Below are positions 16,079 to 24,994 of a DNA stretch of 64,000 nucleotides, piece by piece; the first letter of the stretch is position 1, and every line of letters begins with the position of its first letter. The notes beneath the pieces were generated by a model. It saw only the letters and a list, made by a program, of their open reading frames with translations, made no database searches and was not told the origin of the DNA. A program made the translations under genes and the position numbers. The DNA comes from Chryseobacterium mulctrae (GTDB taxonomy: Bacteria; Bacteroidota; Bacteroidia; Flavobacteriales; Weeksellaceae): contig NZ_VAJL01000001.1 in the NCBI RefSeq assembly GCF_006175945.1, positions 3,915,001-3,979,000 of the forward strand. Direction: 5' to 3'.

Positions 16079-16368
16079 CTTTCATCGATACTGAATCTAT
16101 CCGCTTCGCAAATTGCTTACGAACTAGGTTCAAACAAGTTCACTGATGAAAAAGTAATCGACTTGCTTAAAAAATACAATATTATAGAACATTTAGATCA
16201 AACTCAATTATTAAATGATGAATTTAAAATATTTCTTGAAATAAGTAAATGATAATATCTGTTTTATTTTGCTGCTAATTTTTGTAAAAGTGATTTCTCA
16301 ATGAAATAAAAATCCCGACTGTAGCCGAGAATAATAGTTAATCATGAAAACTTTAATATCTATATTGA

Positions 16369-16668
16369 TTAATATAATGTATGCGTTTTTAGAATTTCAT
16401 CATTGAAAACATTACTTTTAATGATGGCAACAAAATTTCTTGCAGATACTTTCTTATCTTTAATAAGTTGTAGAACTTCAGATATATCTTCAGTTCCTTT
16501 TAGTTTTTTCAATTCTCTTCCAATTGGAAAACCGATATGCAATAATTCATCGAAATCTTCCATGTTCATGAAATTCTTGTCATTTATTTGATCTTGAACT
16601 TTTACGAATCCTGTTCTATTTAATAAACCATTTTCGCAAGTCAATGTAATATGTTGATCTAAAGTCAT
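16369..16668 (-). CDS. Hypothetical 99-residue protein
   Basis: A small soluble, charged protein with helical character (EDFDELLHIGFPIGRELKKL). It has no signal peptide. I do not recognise the family. The frame has an ATG at 16668 and ends in AT-rich sequence. The opposite-strand frame over the same bases has poor composition, so this strand is preferred. Confidence 0.6.
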   Translation of the reverse strand: MTLDQHITLTCENGLLNRTGFVKVQDQINDKNFMNMEDFDELLHIGFPIGRELKKLKGTEDISEVLQLIKDKKVSARNFVAIIKSNVFNDEILKTHTLY

Positions 16669-16999
16669 TATATTTATTTAACTGTAAAGATACTAAACTT
16701 CAATTAGGTACAATATTCCAATGACAAATTGGTTATATCCTGTTTTGCTGGAATTTACACATATTACGGGAACACAATTTTTCATCTAACCTTAGATAAT
16801 TTAGGAGAACTACTGGGAAGTATAAATGTGGTCATACACTTAGAACTATTAATTAAAAATGATTAAATATCTATTCATCCAGATCAAGATAAAAGCGGGA
16901 AGAAAAATTGTATAGAAACCAAGTTTTATTATAACTTTAGGCTAAAGAATATTACCTGAAATAAAGTCCATCATCATAAAATGGATTTTCGCATCGATT
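16669..16999. other. Intergenic region
   Basis: AT-rich spacer between divergent small genes. It must contain promoters for both, but I cannot place one with confidence. No repeat or RNA gene was seen. Confidence 0.35.
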
Positions 17000-17620
17000 A
17001 TGATACAAAGTACAAAAAAGTTTCCGACAATGATATCTATTATCAACTATCCATATACCTATTTTTTAGCTGGTCTCGGATGCATTATCGTCGTACTTTT
17101 GGCAGCGGTCGCAATCATTTCAGGAGTTTGGTTAATTGATAATGGTTTTTGGGAATATTTGACAAATAAGCCAGGACACTTTTTTGCATTGCTTTTAATA
17201 ACGTTCATCTCAGCCGGTGCGAGTTACTTTACTGCAGCCTATCTTTTTAAAGCTAAAAGAGATAATAAATATAGTATCGTTGTGAATGAAGAAGGTGCTT
17301 TTATTTTCTTTCCGAATGGTAAAATTTCAGAACAATTTTTATATTCAGAATTATATTCTTCAAAAGAAAAATTTGACTCTGATATTGGCTTGGTCCTAAA
17401 CATCAAATATAATTTAACGAGATTGACCGTTTATAAAAACGATGGCTATGGCGAGAGTAAAATGCATACTGTGAATTTTCAAAGGGAATATTATGTGATC
17501 AAAAACAGATTTGAACTTTACCGTCATTTTCTTGCAGGAGTACAGATTTTTCGACCGGATCTAAAGATTCAATATTCAGCACTTCTTCATTTTCAACTTC
17601 TTAAAGATCTTAATTCTTAA
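17000..17620 (+). CDS. Hypothetical membrane protein with two transmembrane helices
   Basis: A 206-residue protein. Two strong hydrophobic segments lie at about residues 18-46 (FLAGLGCIIVVLLAAVAII) and 61-85 (FFALLLITFISAGASYFTAAY). They are followed by a soluble domain of about 120 residues with a beta-rich look (YSIVVNEEGAFIFFPNGK). The arrangement resembles small PH-like or YcxB-like bacterial membrane proteins, but I cannot assign a family. An internal Met at residue 11 is an alternative start. It stands alone. Confidence 0.65.
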   Translation: MIQSTKKFPTMISIINYPYTYFLAGLGCIIVVLLAAVAIISGVWLIDNGFWEYLTNKPGHFFALLLITFISAGASYFTAAYLFKAKRDNKYSIVVNEEGAFIFFPNGKISEQFLYSELYSSKEKFDSDIGLVLNIKYNLTRLTVYKNDGYGESKMHTVNFQREYYVIKNRFELYRHFLAGVQIFRPDLKIQYSALLHFQLLKDLNS

Positions 17621-17745
17621 CTTTATTAAGAAAAATGTGGATCGATTTTCAATATTTTCCTACTTTATAAACAAATATGGGTACCAAAAAAAACATTTAT
17701 ACTCTAGCTTTTAGAGTAGCAGTTTTATTTTATTTCAATTAACAA

Positions 17746-17787
17746 TATCTTTGTGACAAGACTTGTTTTTAAAACGACAAAGAATAC
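17746..17787 (+). promoter_or_regulatory. Promoter-like -7 box
   Basis: TATCTTTG at 17746-17753 fits TAnnTTTG and lies 34 bp before the ATG of the coiled-coil gene. The -33 region is only T-rich. Confidence 0.45.
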
Positions 17788-18429
17788 ATGGAAAGCAACG
17801 AGGTCAGTTATCCGGTCTATTCACCGGGATCCGTCATAGGAATCTTTAGTAATGCTTTGAAGCTGAACGCTACAGTCAATCTTATCTATCTGAAGGGTGG
17901 TCATACAGTCGATGAAACATTGCTGGATAAGTTGGCAGACAAACGTTTTCATTTGCCTCACGATTATGGTGCGGGGTTGCATGCCATAGCAGAAAAACTG
18001 TCTCACGAACGTTCCAATTCAAGAGCCCTTTTAATCGATGAGGTCAAGAAAGATGTTTCCAAACAGTTTTCTGAACAGGTTAAAACTTTAACTGAACAAC
18101 TATCCAAGAGAAATGAAGAATTCCAGAAACTTCAGGAATCTTCAGTCAAACAGCTTCAGGACACACAGAAGAACTTCACCGAACAGGAGAAGCAGAGAAA
18201 GGTAGAAATGGATAGCTACAAAAAAGAGATCGCAGCCTTGCATGAAAAGAATATGCAGTCTGCCATCAATGAAAAGACAGCTTCTATGAAGGTTCGCCTG
18301 GAAACATTGAATCAGGATAATATGAGACTGAATCAGGAATTGCAAAGCAGCAAAACTGATTACATGAAGATCGTCATTGCATTTATACTGGCATTGTTCC
18401 TCGGATTTATTTTGGCAAAGGTTCTTTGA
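17788..18429 (+). CDS. Tail-anchored coiled-coil protein of unknown function
   Basis: A 213-residue protein in three parts. Residues 1-70 are a compact N-terminal domain (SYPVYSPGSVIGIFSNAL, HLPHDYGAGLHAIAEKL). Residues about 72-190 are a long, highly charged coiled coil (repeated KQLQ, EEFQKLQ, EKQRK). Residues about 193-213 are a single C-terminal membrane helix (IVIAFILALFLGFILA). The topology suggests a tail-anchored membrane protein with the coiled coil in the cytosol. I know of no named family. It has its own promoter-like box and no operon partner. Confidence 0.75.
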   Translation: MESNEVSYPVYSPGSVIGIFSNALKLNATVNLIYLKGGHTVDETLLDKLADKRFHLPHDYGAGLHAIAEKLSHERSNSRALLIDEVKKDVSKQFSEQVKTLTEQLSKRNEEFQKLQESSVKQLQDTQKNFTEQEKQRKVEMDSYKKEIAALHEKNMQSAINEKTASMKVRLETLNQDNMRLNQELQSSKTDYMKIVIAFILALFLGFILAKVL

Positions 18430-18543
18430 TCTCCCAATAATATTTTTCCATAAGCTTAAATTATTAAAAATGGATATTCTGCTTTAAGCTCGACGGTGAG
18501 AATTTTTCTTTCTGATAATTCCTTACGTATACTCAAAGAATAA

Positions 18544-19113
18544 TTAAAGTTCAGCTCTTATTCTGCTCAGCTGTGTAGGAGTAATTGCCAGATAAGAAGC
18601 TATCTGATGAAGTTTTAATCGGGAAACCAATTCGGGATAATCCCTCTCAAACTCTAAATACCTTTGTTTGGCCGTATCAGATTTAAGTGTGATCTCGGCA
18701 AACTCCTTTTCAATGACCCAATGGCGTTCCAGATAACTGATGTAGAAGTTGGCAATATCATTATATTGTCTTGTAAGGTTTCTGAAATCACTGAAAGAAT
18801 AGCTGATGAGTTCCGTATCTTCTAAAGCCTCAATGGAGAAAGATCCAGGTTCTTGTTTTAGCAATGCGCTTGTAGATGCAACAAGAGAGTTTTCTGTAAA
18901 AAATCTCTTGATTATTTTTTCACCTTTTTCATTAAGGTAATAATACGAAAGCAGCCCTTTACTGATAAAAGTAATATCTTTTGGAATAGTTCCCTGTTCC
19001 AAATAATAAGCTCCCTTGATTATTTTGGAAGTTTTTAACAAGGCTGACCATGCTTTTTTCGATTCCTCGGAGATCAAGGAATAGCGGTCTATAAATTCCC
19101 AAAATGCTACCAT
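18544..19113 (-). CDS. Crp/Fnr-family transcriptional regulator
   Basis: A 189-residue Crp-type regulator. The N-terminal half is a cyclic-nucleotide-binding-like barrel (FISKGLLSYYYLNEKGEKIIK, FFTENSLVASTSALL). The C terminus has the HTH recognition stretch LHQIASYLAITPTQLSRIRAEL typical of Bacteroidota members. The canonical cAMP-contacting residues are not evident. It is divergent from the esterase gene at 19250 with a 136-bp gap and may regulate it. Confidence 0.88.
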   Translation of the reverse strand: MVAFWEFIDRYSLISEESKKAWSALLKTSKIIKGAYYLEQGTIPKDITFISKGLLSYYYLNEKGEKIIKRFFTENSLVASTSALLKQEPGSFSIEALEDTELISYSFSDFRNLTRQYNDIANFYISYLERHWVIEKEFAEITLKSDTAKQRYLEFERDYPELVSRLKLHQIASYLAITPTQLSRIRAEL

Positions 19114-19249
19114 ACCATAAAGATAATGTAAAATAAAAATATAGCAGTTTGAAATTTCGGGAATTAAAAATATTTCTGATCCCTCAACATATGTATAGAA
19201 TTCTGAAAATCTTTGCGCCTAATTTTGCTGTCAGAAAAAATAAATTACA

Positions 19250-20041
19250 ATGATAAAATCATTATTTGCCATAGTTGTTATGTGCATCGGAACAGAAATG
19301 TTTTCCCAAAAAGTCGACTCATTGAAGATCTACAGTGCCTCTATGAAGAAGGATATTAAAACGCTTGTTGTACATCCGTCAAACGACAAGAATATGAAAC
19401 TGCCAACGGTTTACATACTGCACGGCTTCACTGGCTATCCCAAAAGAACATTGACACAGGATATTCCGTCCTTAGTAAAACTCAGTAAAGAAATGCAGAT
19501 GATCTTTGTGTTACCTGACGGAAATTATGACAGTTGGTACATAGACAGTCCCAATTTGAAATATGAGACATTTATTGCCAAAGAATTAACTGGCTTTATT
19601 CAAAAAAAATACAGTTCTGATCAATCGAAAACAGCTTTGATGGGCTGGAGTATGGGTGGACACGGCGCACTATACATTGGTGCGAGACATCAGGATACTT
19701 TCAGTGCTATAGGAAGCTTATGTGGTGTCATCGATTTTGTTCCTTTGGGAAAAGAATATGGTGTTCCTAAATTATTAGGGGAAAATCCAGAAAAATGGAT
19801 TTCCTATACGGCCATCTCACAGATAGACAAGCTTAAAAATAGCCGGCAGAAAATACTGATCAGTTGCGGAATCGACGATCTGTTGATCACACAAAACAGA
19901 AAATTTCACGAGCAATTGATCTCACTGAATATTCCCCACATCTATGAAGAAAGTCCCGGTGCTCATGATGCGGCCTATTGGTCTACAGCTGCTGTTACTC
20001 AAATTTTTCAACTTAATCAATTCTTTCAAAACCATGATTAA
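19250..20041 (+). CDS. Secreted esterase-D-like alpha/beta hydrolase
   Basis: A 263-residue hydrolase with a signal peptide (cleavage near TEMFSQ). The alpha/beta-hydrolase motifs are an oxyanion segment YILHGFTGY, the nucleophile elbow GWSMGG, an acid in SCGIDDLLI, and a His in SPGAHDAAYW. The pattern matches the putative esterase family (PF00756), which includes esterase D and tributyrin- or feruloyl-cleaving enzymes. It is exported to the periplasm. The physiological ester is unknown. The next small frame overlaps its stop codon by 8 bases. Confidence 0.88.
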   Translation: MIKSLFAIVVMCIGTEMFSQKVDSLKIYSASMKKDIKTLVVHPSNDKNMKLPTVYILHGFTGYPKRTLTQDIPSLVKLSKEMQMIFVLPDGNYDSWYIDSPNLKYETFIAKELTGFIQKKYSSDQSKTALMGWSMGGHGALYIGARHQDTFSAIGSLCGVIDFVPLGKEYGVPKLLGENPEKWISYTAISQIDKLKNSRQKILISCGIDDLLITQNRKFHEQLISLNIPHIYEESPGAHDAAYWSTAAVTQIFQLNQFFQNHD

Positions 20042-20144
20042 TTTTAAATACTTTTTAGATCAGAGAAAGCATTTTCTGATCTATCTAGTCTTCATTTTAT
20101 TGCTTACAGGTTGTTCTAAAATATTCTTTAATGATCGTTTTTAG
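20034..20144 (+). CDS. Small lipoprotein-like peptide, possibly a truncated gene
   Basis: This 36-codon frame overlaps the esterase stop and encodes a charged start, a hydrophobic stretch (FLIYLVFILLLTGC) with an LTGC lipobox, and only about ten residues after the cysteine. It may be the amputated 5' end of a lipoprotein gene, since the DNA downstream is full of gene fragments. Confidence 0.35.
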   Translation: MINFKYFLDQRKHFLIYLVFILLLTGCSKIFFNDRF

Positions 20145-20379
20145 CCCCGAAAATCTGGTAATAATTCTAAAACCTGAGCAAATTGGGATTACAATGCCTA
20201 CATCTTTAATGGCAAAATAGATCAGCGAGCTTTGAAATAAGGTCTTTTTTTATCGTGTTAAAAAATACGTTGAAAATCTGACTACAACAATTACCAATAA
20301 GGCTATTTTTATAGAACGTTAATCAGGAATTTTGTAATTGAAATTAATGTCAGTTATAGAAATAATTAATAAAAGAATT

Positions 20380-20527
20380 ATGCAAAAAAGAAAATTAGGA
20401 AATAGCGGATTGGAAGTTTCAGCATTTGGATTTGGCTGTATGGGCTTAAGATAAAAAAGATGCAATAACAATACTGCATAACGCAGTTGAAAGAGGAATC
20501 ATATTTTTTGATACTGCAGAAGCCTAG
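20380..20527 (+). pseudogene. Aldo/keto reductase 5' fragment
   Basis: The frame starts MQKRKLGNSGLEVSAFGFG and reaches CMGLR before a stop. This is the first strand of an aldo/keto reductase. After a deletion and frame change, DAITILHNAVERGIIFFDTA, the next conserved block of the same family, follows. The remaining two thirds of the enzyme are absent and the fragment joins an unrelated acetyltransferase relic at about 20527. It is not functional. Confidence 0.75.
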
Positions 20528-20902
20528 CCACACATATTTAGCAAGTGATTTAGTAGCTATTTCTATAGCGTAATCATAAAGCAGTTGACTGACTTTCTTA
20601 CGATGATATTTCCTTAATACATATATACGTTTAATTTCAAGACCTTTATTGTCTTTTAGCTCTGTTTGAGCATTACCAAAGTTGATTTTAAGGTATCATA
20701 CTACATCAAAACCATCAATAGCAAAGTAAAACTCAGAATTTTCATCAGCCTATTTATCTAGTAATTTTTCTTCTGAATACCCCTCTCGCAGGTATTTTTC
20801 CATATTTGCTTTTGAATTGCTTTCTGAAAAAGTTTTTCTTCCAATTTGTTAAAGTGCAATTAAATCATCTGTGTTTACTTTGCGTATTATTATATTATTC
20901 AT
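20528..20902 (-). pseudogene. GNAT acetyltransferase pseudogene
   Basis: On the minus strand from an ATG at 20902 the frame reads MNNIIIRKVNTDDLIAL, then a stop, QIGRKTFSE and so on, with further in-frame stops after LLDK and DGFDVV. Later GLEIKRIYVLRKYHRKKV and LLYDYAIEIATK match the acetyl-CoA-binding core of GNAT acetyltransferases. Three in-frame stops show that it is dead. Its 3' end is missing where it meets the aldo/keto reductase fragment. Confidence 0.75.
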
Positions 20903-21008
20903 TGATAAATAAGTTAATTTAGGTAAATAAAAATATAACAAATTAAAGTCCTGTAGATTTTAGGTTAATAGTTCAATTCTTACAAAGTCTATAGTCCAAT
21001 TTATTTAT

Positions 21009-21125
21009 TATAAAACAATTCTTTTAAGAATATCGATACTTTGTGAGAGATTATCTATCGTTGAGGACGCAAAACCCAATCTTGTTGCATTTTTATTAAA
21101 GTTGGCATATTTGTTGTAAATTCCA
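21009..21125 (-). pseudogene. 3' fragment of PLP-dependent aminotransferase-type regulator
   Basis: This minus-strand frame of 38 codons reads GIYNKYANFNKNATRLGFAS, then STIDNLSQSIDILKRIVL and a stop. This pattern is the C terminus of class I aminotransferase domains, most like MocR-type (GntR plus aminotransferase) proteins. The gene is cut at the left end of the IS21 element. The rest of it is not found on the other side of the element. Confidence 0.6.
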
Positions 21126-21250
21126 GTGATATTGACCACCCAATTTCAATTCAAAGTGACCAGGTAATTTCGGTTTAAATTGACCACCCTTAAATTTGAT
21201 AAAAACTCTTGTTTTTCATGTGTCAATTAGTATTCAAATATAATAAATAA

Positions 21251-21988
21251 TTACTCCCTGTTAACTCCTCTCTTTTTTCTCATAGATTCCCCCTGGAGTT
21301 CCAGGCGGTGAGACTGATGTATAAGTCTGTCCAGAATAGCATCGGCAATGGTCTTTTCACCAATAATGTCATACCAGCCCTGCACCGGGATCTGCGATGT
21401 TACAATGATGGATCCGTTGTTGTGACGGTCTTCTATGATCTCCAGAAGGGTTATCCTGTTGGCACTGTCCAAAGCCTGAAGACCAAAATCATCAAGGATG
21501 ATCACATCCTGTCTTTGTATTTTTGCAAGTTCGCGCAGGTATGACCCGTCTGCTTTTGCCATTTTTAGTTTGGCAAACAGCTTGGAAGTATTAAAATAAT
21601 TGACCTTGAAGCCTTCGATACAGGCCTGATAGCCCAATGCGGTTCCCAGGTAACTTTTACCCACGCCTGTACTTCCTGTGATCAGGATGTTTTCATTTTT
21701 TTCTACGAACTCACATCCTGCAAGACGCATTACCAGATTACGGTCGAGATTGCGGGTGTCATCGAAGTTGATACTTTCAATACTGGACCTGTAATGGAAC
21801 TTTGCATTTTTGATGCTTCGCTCTATGCGCCTGTTGTGCCTCTCATCCCATTCGGCATCGATGAGCATCGATATAAACTGGTCGAGGGTATAATGGTCTG
21901 TCCTTCCGCTTTCAATAGCGGTCTTAAAGGCATTGTGCATGCCGTAAAGCTTCATTTGCTTCATTTTGCTCACTGTCGGTTCGTTCAT
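21251..21988 (-). CDS. istB: IS21 helper ATPase IstB
   Basis: A 245-residue AAA+ ATPase of the IstB/DnaC type. Walker A is GSTGVGKSYLG and Walker B is VIILDDFG. It assists the IstA transposase in target selection and strand transfer. It lies 12 bp downstream of istA, and both frames look intact. Confidence 0.96.
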   Translation of the reverse strand: MNEPTVSKMKQMKLYGMHNAFKTAIESGRTDHYTLDQFISMLIDAEWDERHNRRIERSIKNAKFHYRSSIESINFDDTRNLDRNLVMRLAGCEFVEKNENILITGSTGVGKSYLGTALGYQACIEGFKVNYFNTSKLFAKLKMAKADGSYLRELAKIQRQDVIILDDFGLQALDSANRITLLEIIEDRHNNGSIIVTSQIPVQGWYDIIGEKTIADAILDRLIHQSHRLELQGESMRKKRGVNRE

Positions 21989-22000
21989 AACTGTTGATAT

Positions 22001-23551
22001 TTAATGATAATATTGTTTTCCTCTGATGTTGCCGTGATCAGGCAGTTCCTGCTCCTTTTCTTCTTTTTCCGGATCGATCATCTGATCCAGATTGTTCTCC
22101 AATATCTTCTGTACGGTCTTAAAGCTGTAGATCTTAAAATCCAATGCCCGTTTACAAGCATTTATCAATCGCTCTCTTCCTACTTTCTTTTCGAAGTTCA
22201 GGATTCCCAGGCAGCTTTTGTAAGCTTGCTCGGGATGATTCCGACTGTCGATAATTTGGAGGATATATTCTCCCACTGCAGTATCAATACTGTTTGCCCA
22301 ATCGATAAAGCGGGCAGCACTCCATCCGGCCACGAACTGGTGGGTGCTGGCTAAATGTTCTGTAATGGTCGTGTAGACATAAGGCTTGTAATTGCGCCTG
22401 TGCATCGCGATCCTGTTGTATTTATAGTAGATCTCCACAGTGGAAGATGTGTATAGGATCTTGATCTTTTTCTTGATATACTGGTACGGAACACTGTAGT
22501 AGTTCTTATCCCGGCTCAACTGTACGTGCCCGTTCTGCATCACTGTTGCAAAGGATTGGTACCTGATCTCAAAACGACGCTCAGGCAGTGGGCGCAGCTG
22601 CTGCTTCTCGTCCTCCAGGAACAGCTCGTAGCGGGAGTAAGGGCGTCCTGTGAGCTTGCGTTTGTTATGAGAGTCCAACAGATCCCAGATCTCACTATTT
22701 AGTTCATCCAGGCCGCAGGATCCCTGTTGAAGGTTGGCGTAGATCCTTCTGTACAGGATCTTTACCGCTCCCTCTACCAAGGATTTATCCCTCGGTTTGT
22801 AAGCCCTGGCAGGCAAGATGGTCGTTTCATAATGTTCGGCCAGATCGGCCAGGGTCTCATTGATGGTGGGTTCAAAACGGCTGCTTTTGATCACTGCGGA
22901 TTTTAAATTATCAGGAACGATCGCTGCCGGTGTGCCTTCAAAAAAGCGGATGGCATTTTCTACAGAACGTACAAAATCTTCCTTCTGCTGGCTCATAGAG
23001 GCTTCAGCATACGTGTACTGGCTTGCTCCCAGAATAGCTACAAAAAACTGAACTTCTTTAAGCTCCCCGCTTTCCTTATCAATAATGGAGAGTGTTTTCC
23101 CTGCATAATCGACATACATCTTATCACCGGATTTGTGATTCATATGCATCACCGGGTTCACACGCTTGCCCCATATCTTGTAATGATGCCGGAACTGTGA
23201 ACTCTGAAAACCATCAGGATGCAGTGCAAGATATTGCTCCCACATATGATGGATAGTGATTCCTACCTTTTTGAGCTCACGTTCCATCTTTGGGAAAAAA
23301 TCGTACAGGGACTGTAGTTTGGGGCTAATGGACTCCGCGGTGGTATTGGAAAACAAAAGTTCCAGCTCGGCATCTGTCTTGGCATTGATCGCATCAAGGT
23401 TTAAGCCCAGAATCTCATACAATGAGATGTATTTTTTAACGGTATTTCTGGAAAGGGATAAATAGCTGCTTATAAATAACTTGCTCTTTCCAGTGCTGTA
23501 GAATTTTATGACTTTTCTAATTTTACTCATGTCTGTTATTTTATTTGCCAT
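22001..23551 (-). CDS. istA: IS21 transposase IstA
   Basis: A 516-residue DDE transposase. An N-terminal HTH (GKSKLFISSYLSLSRNTVKKY) is followed by an integrase-core fold with Asp in MYVDYAGKTL, Asp in AIVPDNLKSA and Glu in PRDKSLVEGAVKILYR. The C-terminal beta-domain is complete. Length is typical for IS21 IstA. The frame is uninterrupted, so the element may still be active. Confidence 0.96.
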   Translation of the reverse strand: MANKITDMSKIRKVIKFYSTGKSKLFISSYLSLSRNTVKKYISLYEILGLNLDAINAKTDAELELLFSNTTAESISPKLQSLYDFFPKMERELKKVGITIHHMWEQYLALHPDGFQSSQFRHHYKIWGKRVNPVMHMNHKSGDKMYVDYAGKTLSIIDKESGELKEVQFFVAILGASQYTYAEASMSQQKEDFVRSVENAIRFFEGTPAAIVPDNLKSAVIKSSRFEPTINETLADLAEHYETTILPARAYKPRDKSLVEGAVKILYRRIYANLQQGSCGLDELNSEIWDLLDSHNKRKLTGRPYSRYELFLEDEKQQLRPLPERRFEIRYQSFATVMQNGHVQLSRDKNYYSVPYQYIKKKIKILYTSSTVEIYYKYNRIAMHRRNYKPYVYTTITEHLASTHQFVAGWSAARFIDWANSIDTAVGEYILQIIDSRNHPEQAYKSCLGILNFEKKVGRERLINACKRALDFKIYSFKTVQKILENNLDQMIDPEKEEKEQELPDHGNIRGKQYYH

Positions 23552-23728
23552 AATCCGCTTTTTTTAACGAATGTATGACGCTAACATCATGAAAAAATCA
23601 AGTCGTTTTTATCTCAAATATAACCCAGATAACAGGTGGTCATTTTGGACCGGAAAGTGGTGGTCACTTTGCTCCGAAATCAGTGGTCAATTTACTCCGA
23701 AATTAGGTGGTCAATTTGACCGTCTTTT

Positions 23729-24097
23729 CCAGACTATTACAGATATGAAGATGGCCAATTTAAATTAGGAAAGTTTACCGAAGATAAGGACAGGTACTAT
23801 AGGAATAATCCACTTTATTACGCAGATCAGGTGAAGAGTCCTGTACTTTTATGGACAGGTACAGGAGACAAGAACGTGAACCCTGAGCAAACACGTTCAT
23901 TTTATAATGCACTTCGTAAATACGGAAAATCTGTCGTTGCACTTTTTTACAAAGATGAACAGCATTCACTAATGGGTTATGAACAGCGAAAAGATCTGAC
24001 AATTAGGATGGTTGAGTGGTTTGATTATTTCTTACGTTGTAAGAAAGATTTTAAGTGGATTGATCAACAAATGATTAATAGATGTGACTCAAATTGA
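23729..24097 (+). pseudogene. 3' fragment of S9 (prolyl oligopeptidase) family peptidase
   Basis: The frame enters from the right end of the IS21 element and reads PDYYRYEDGQFKLGKF, then PLYYADQVKSPVLLWTGTGD, NVNPEQTRSFYNALRKYGK and EQHSLMGYEQRKDL. This is the C-terminal third of an S9 peptidase, with the catalytic Asp region (GTGDKNV) and His (DEQHS). The nucleophile serine and the propeller are missing. An internal ATG at 23831 could only start an 88-residue remnant. Confidence 0.85.
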
Positions 24098-24220
24098 TGC
24101 AGGATTCATTCAAGACTTGAAAGGAGTTTATTGTCCTTTGATAGTTAATTTTTTTATTGTAACAATGGTGAATATTTATTTTGATATTGTTGCTATTTCA
24201 ATAGTTTAAAATTTATGATT

Positions 24221-24241
24221 TATCTTTGATAATTAATTGTA
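24221..24241 (+). promoter_or_regulatory. Promoter-like -7 box
   Basis: TATCTTTG at 24221-24228 fits TAnnTTTG and lies just before the GTG start of the next gene. The mRNA would have almost no leader, or the true start is slightly further in. Confidence 0.4.
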
Positions 24242-24940
24242 GTGATTTTGAACAAGCCAGAATATTTTAATTTTCCAGTAACTTTATTAGATGGTTTTTT
24301 GACCAATTCTCATAAAGTACTGAATAATATACTTTACTACGCTCTTTACCAACATTCTTTAAAATTAGAATTTGGTGATGAGCTAGAACTGATTAAATCA
24401 AGTGCAAAGTTTTATAGCGTTCAATTAGTTGATGTAGATGAATGTCTTAAAATGGGAGAAAGATTGTATGATGATTTTAAAGATGCACCAAGATGTGGCT
24501 TGAATATGGAAATATTTTGGGACTTCTACAAAAGTGAAAAGTCAGAATTTGAAAAAGTTTGTTTGTTGGGCTTTTTGGCAATTAAAAGTATATTAGGAAA
24601 AAAAACGTATTGTAAAATTGATAACAAATTTTGGTTATCACGGATGAGTGGAAAAGCAAAGTCTTTAGATATTTCTGAATTAGATCCAAATATTCAAAAG
24701 TATAATAGTGAGTATCAAACAAAAAAAATTAAGAATGAATTGAAACATAATTGGGGGTTAAAGACTTATAGTAGGTATACCAGAGGCTTCTATGTTAGTT
24801 TTCAATTACAGTTGGAAGATTTAATTTATCAAGCTGAGAAGCGTAGGAAAAGTACGAAGGAAAAGCAAAGCAAACTTGAAGAGAAAGCTATACTAAATAG
24901 AGTTTTACTGAAGTTAAATAATCTTGATAGAGATAATTAG
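24242..24940 (+). CDS. Hypothetical protein upstream of the CBASS operon
   Basis: A 232-residue soluble protein of unknown function. It is rich in Lys, Glu and Leu, with helical segments (FYSVQLVDVDECLKMGERL, YQAEKRRKSTKEKQSK). No catalytic motif was recognised. The start is a GTG at 24242; no in-frame ATG occurs near the N terminus. It is separated from the CBASS genes by a 50-bp perfect palindrome and 500 bp of non-coding DNA, so it is its own unit. Its place between an IS scar and a defence operon suggests accessory-island DNA. Confidence 0.65.
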   Translation: MILNKPEYFNFPVTLLDGFLTNSHKVLNNILYYALYQHSLKLEFGDELELIKSSAKFYSVQLVDVDECLKMGERLYDDFKDAPRCGLNMEIFWDFYKSEKSEFEKVCLLGFLAIKSILGKKTYCKIDNKFWLSRMSGKAKSLDISELDPNIQKYNSEYQTKKIKNELKHNWGLKTYSRYTRGFYVSFQLQLEDLIYQAEKRRKSTKEKQSKLEEKAILNRVLLKLNNLDRDN

Positions 24941-24944
24941 TAAA

Positions 24945-24994
24945 TTTAAAAGACAAATCCCAGTTATTGCAATAACTGGGATTTGTCTTTTAAA
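24945..24994 (+). terminator. 50-bp perfect palindrome, terminator
   Basis: Twenty-five-base perfect arms meet with no loop at 24969/24970 (left arm starts TTTAAAAGACAAATCCCAG). It begins 5 bp after the stop of the preceding gene. On either strand the hairpin has a T run on its 3' side, so it probably works as a terminator. The long uninterrupted stem is unusual. Confidence 0.75.

Larger units (their letters stand above)
21127..23719 (-). mobile_element. IS21-family insertion sequence
   Basis: About 2.6 kb with istA and istB on the minus strand. The left end begins TGATATTGACCACC and the right end finishes GGTGGTCAATTTGA, which are inverted repeats differing at two bases. Each end carries evenly spaced transposase-site repeats: TGACCACC-like units at 21133, 21157 and 21181, and GGTGGTCA-like units at 23635, 23659, 23683 and 23706, about 24 bp apart. 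TTCCAG occurs directly before the left end and 8 bp after the right end, so a clean target duplication is uncertain. The flanks belong to different genes, which points to IS-mediated deletion or rearrangement. Confidence 0.92.

Noticed and set aside
16080..16251. Open stretch with SASQIAYELG, considered as an AraC HTH fragment
   Set aside because: Only one short phrase resembles AraC proteins, the following residues do not, and there is no start codon.
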